This document shows, one piece after another, positions 14,619 through 15,718 of a DNA stretch of 15,718 nt. Made by a program: the position numbers and the translations under genes. Within the stretch, counting starts at the first letter, position 1. Each line of letters starts with the position of its first letter. The stretch covers positions 1 to 15,718 of the forward strand of contig DAOVOW010000005.1 in assembly GCA_030629485.1 (NCBI GenBank), given 5' to 3'. The notes beneath the pieces were generated by a model. The model was given only the letters and a program-made list of their open reading frames with translations, was not told where the DNA came from and ran no database searches. The stretch is from a bacterium. GTDB taxonomy: Bacteria; Zixibacteria; MSB-5A5; GN15; FEB-12.

Positions 14619-15718
14619 TCAGAGTCGTCGGCCGCGCTCGGTGGGATCGTCCACTGAGATCAACTCCGAAGTATCGTGCCGTCCCATTATTGCAGCGGTT
14701 GTGATTGGTACGGCGCGCGCGATTATGAACGTGATATCGTCGGTCTGTTTGGTAAATCCTGCGAAATCATCAATCTCACCCACGACCTCCTCGCTCAAGC
14801 TGTTGAGTTCAGGTCGGGCAGCGAGGCTGAACCGATTGCTCAGGAGTTCGGCCAATCGATCCAGGCCGAATTGGCGGCCACGCGGATCGGCGGCCTCGGT
14901 AATGCCATCGGTGTAGATGAAGAAACCGTCGCCGTCTTCCAGTTTGATACTGACCTGTTCAAGGTGATCCTCGAAGCTGCCGTTCAGCGACACAGGAAGC
15001 CCCAGCGGCATGCCGCCGGGGTTGATACGATCCATCAGCCCACTGTTGGCGCTGTAATAGAGCATCGGATTATGCCCCGCCGAAACGATGTCGATCCGGC
15101 CCAGGGTCGCGTCGTATATGACCAGCATGACAGTGATAAACATACCGCTCGGCATATTATTGCAGAGGTAATCGTTGACCCGGACCAGCGTATCGGCGGC
15201 GGAGGTGGCGCCGACTGAACTGATCTGAATCACGGTGCGCAGCATCGACATCACCAGCGATGCCGGCACTCCCTTGCCTGATACGTCGGCTACCACCAGA
15301 CAGTAGCGCTCCGGGGCAATCTCGAAGACATCATAGAGATCACCACCGACAATGGATGCGGCCCGGTAGAAGGCGTCCAGTTCGAGCCCCGGAATATCCG
15401 GCAGACGTCGGGGCATCAGCGTCTGCTGGATCTGGGAAGCGAGTTCGATTTCCTTAGCCATCTTCTCGCGGGCCACGATGTTTTCACGATCCTGACGCAA
15501 ACGGGTCATCATCTCGTTGAAAGCCCGGGAGATCTCAAAAAACTCCTCGGCTCCCTCCAGCGGCAGTTCCGACTCCAGATCGCCGGAGGTGAACCGACGT
15601 ACCCGCCGAGTAATCTGTACGATCGGTCGCACGAAGTAATTCGACAGCATGTAAACTCCCAGGGCTCCGAACAACAACAGCATAAGCGTAAGCTGAATCA
15701 CGCGATAGCGAGCCTGTC
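14619..15718 (-). CDS. HAMP-SpoIIE/PP2C serine phosphatase of RsbU type, N terminus beyond window
   Basis: The C-terminal 365 or so residues of a membrane sensor phosphatase. The frame is open to the window edge; the GTG at 15701 sits within a membrane helix, so the real start is outside. Counting from that codon: a hydrophobic helix (about 2-20), a HAMP linker (about 21-73, RPIVQITRRVRRFTSGDLES), a coiled coil ending in ASQIQQTLMPRRLP, and the PP2C domain (about 105-330). Metal-binding motifs are complete: GGDLYDVF (Asp121, Asp124), ADVSGKGVPA (Asp139), SAGHNP, YTDGITEA (Asp265) and TDDITF (Asp321, Asp322). Such enzymes dephosphorylate STAS antagonists, and the next gene encodes one. A missing N-terminal part, probably a first helix and periplasmic sensor, would set the input. 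Confidence 0.93.
   Translation of the reverse strand, partial: QARYRVIQLTLMLLLFGALGVYMLSNYFVRPIVQITRRVRRFTSGDLESELPLEGAEEFFEISRAFNEMMTRLRQDRENIVAREKMAKEIELASQIQQTLMPRRLPDIPGLELDAFYRAASIVGGDLYDVFEIAPERYCLVVADVSGKGVPASLVMSMLRTVIQISSVGATSAADTLVRVNDYLCNNMPSGMFITVMLVIYDATLGRIDIVSAGHNPMLYYSANSGLMDRINPGGMPLGLPVSLNGSFEDHLEQVSIKLEDGDGFFIYTDGITEAADPRGRQFGLDRLAELLSNRFSLAARPELNSLSEEVVGEIDDFAGFTKQTDDITFIIARAVPITTAAIMGRHDTSELISVDDPTERGRRL

Noticed and set aside
14619..15701. Complete 360-aa phosphatase starting at GTG 15701
   Set aside because: The frame stays open to the window edge, and the GTG falls at the edge of a membrane helix feeding a HAMP domain, so the true N terminus with a sensor region should lie outside the window.
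1..15718. CRISPR arrays, tRNA or rRNA genes, insertion sequences
   Set aside because: No regularly spaced repeats, no recognisable RNA gene and no transposase-like frame were found on either strand.

Overview
The window is 15.7 kb from a Gram-negative (diderm) bacterium. The evidence is a Wza-type outer-membrane polysaccharide export protein, a LapA/LapB pair and several signal peptides. No species can be assigned. The mix of families (XrtA-type exopolysaccharide genes, many TPR proteins, HAMP-PP2C and STAS regulators) would suit an uncultured lineage of the FCB type, but that is inference. Every gene I can support lies on the minus strand, so the genes are described from high to low coordinates. 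There is no tRNA, rRNA, CRISPR array, transposon or origin, and no gene-free stretch longer than about 170 bases.

Regulatory block (15718 to 12129). First comes the 3' part of a HAMP-SpoIIE/PP2C phosphatase of RsbU type, cut by the window edge. A STAS-domain antagonist of SpoIIAA/RsbV type follows, then a membrane-anchored GAF-GGDEF diguanylate cyclase with an intact active site and I-site. The STAS gene is the oddest object here. Its frame ends just after a run of ten A residues, and a 12-bp perfect inverted repeat sits directly upstream of that run. With one A fewer, the frame continues for another 100 residues into a basic, HTH-like domain. The locus therefore encodes a 134-aa STAS protein as written, or a 225-aa STAS-HTH fusion after slippage or sequence correction. 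The cyclase has a near-consensus sigma70-type promoter whose -35 box touches the stop codon of that extension frame.

Exopolysaccharide operon (12007 to 6683). The order is outer-membrane export protein, Wzz/GNVR chain-length determinant, cytoplasmic TPR protein, BY-kinase-type ATPase, NodB polysaccharide deacetylase. Gaps are a few bases or the genes overlap. The set resembles the polysaccharide genes of XrtA/PEP-CTERM loci, although no exosortase or PEP-CTERM substrate is visible. A lone secreted protein of unknown function follows (6517 to 5810).

Envelope and repair operon (5703 to 1). The order is LapA, LapB (lacking the C-terminal zinc/rubredoxin-like module), a secreted TPR/SPOR protein, MutS, MutL (partial). 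Starts and stops overlap by four bases at SPOR/mutS and mutS/mutL, so mismatch repair is probably co-transcribed and translationally coupled with envelope genes.

Together the window joins two signalling modes, partner switching by PP2C/STAS and c-di-GMP, to an adjacent capsule or exopolysaccharide export operon. A functional connection is inferred from adjacency only.
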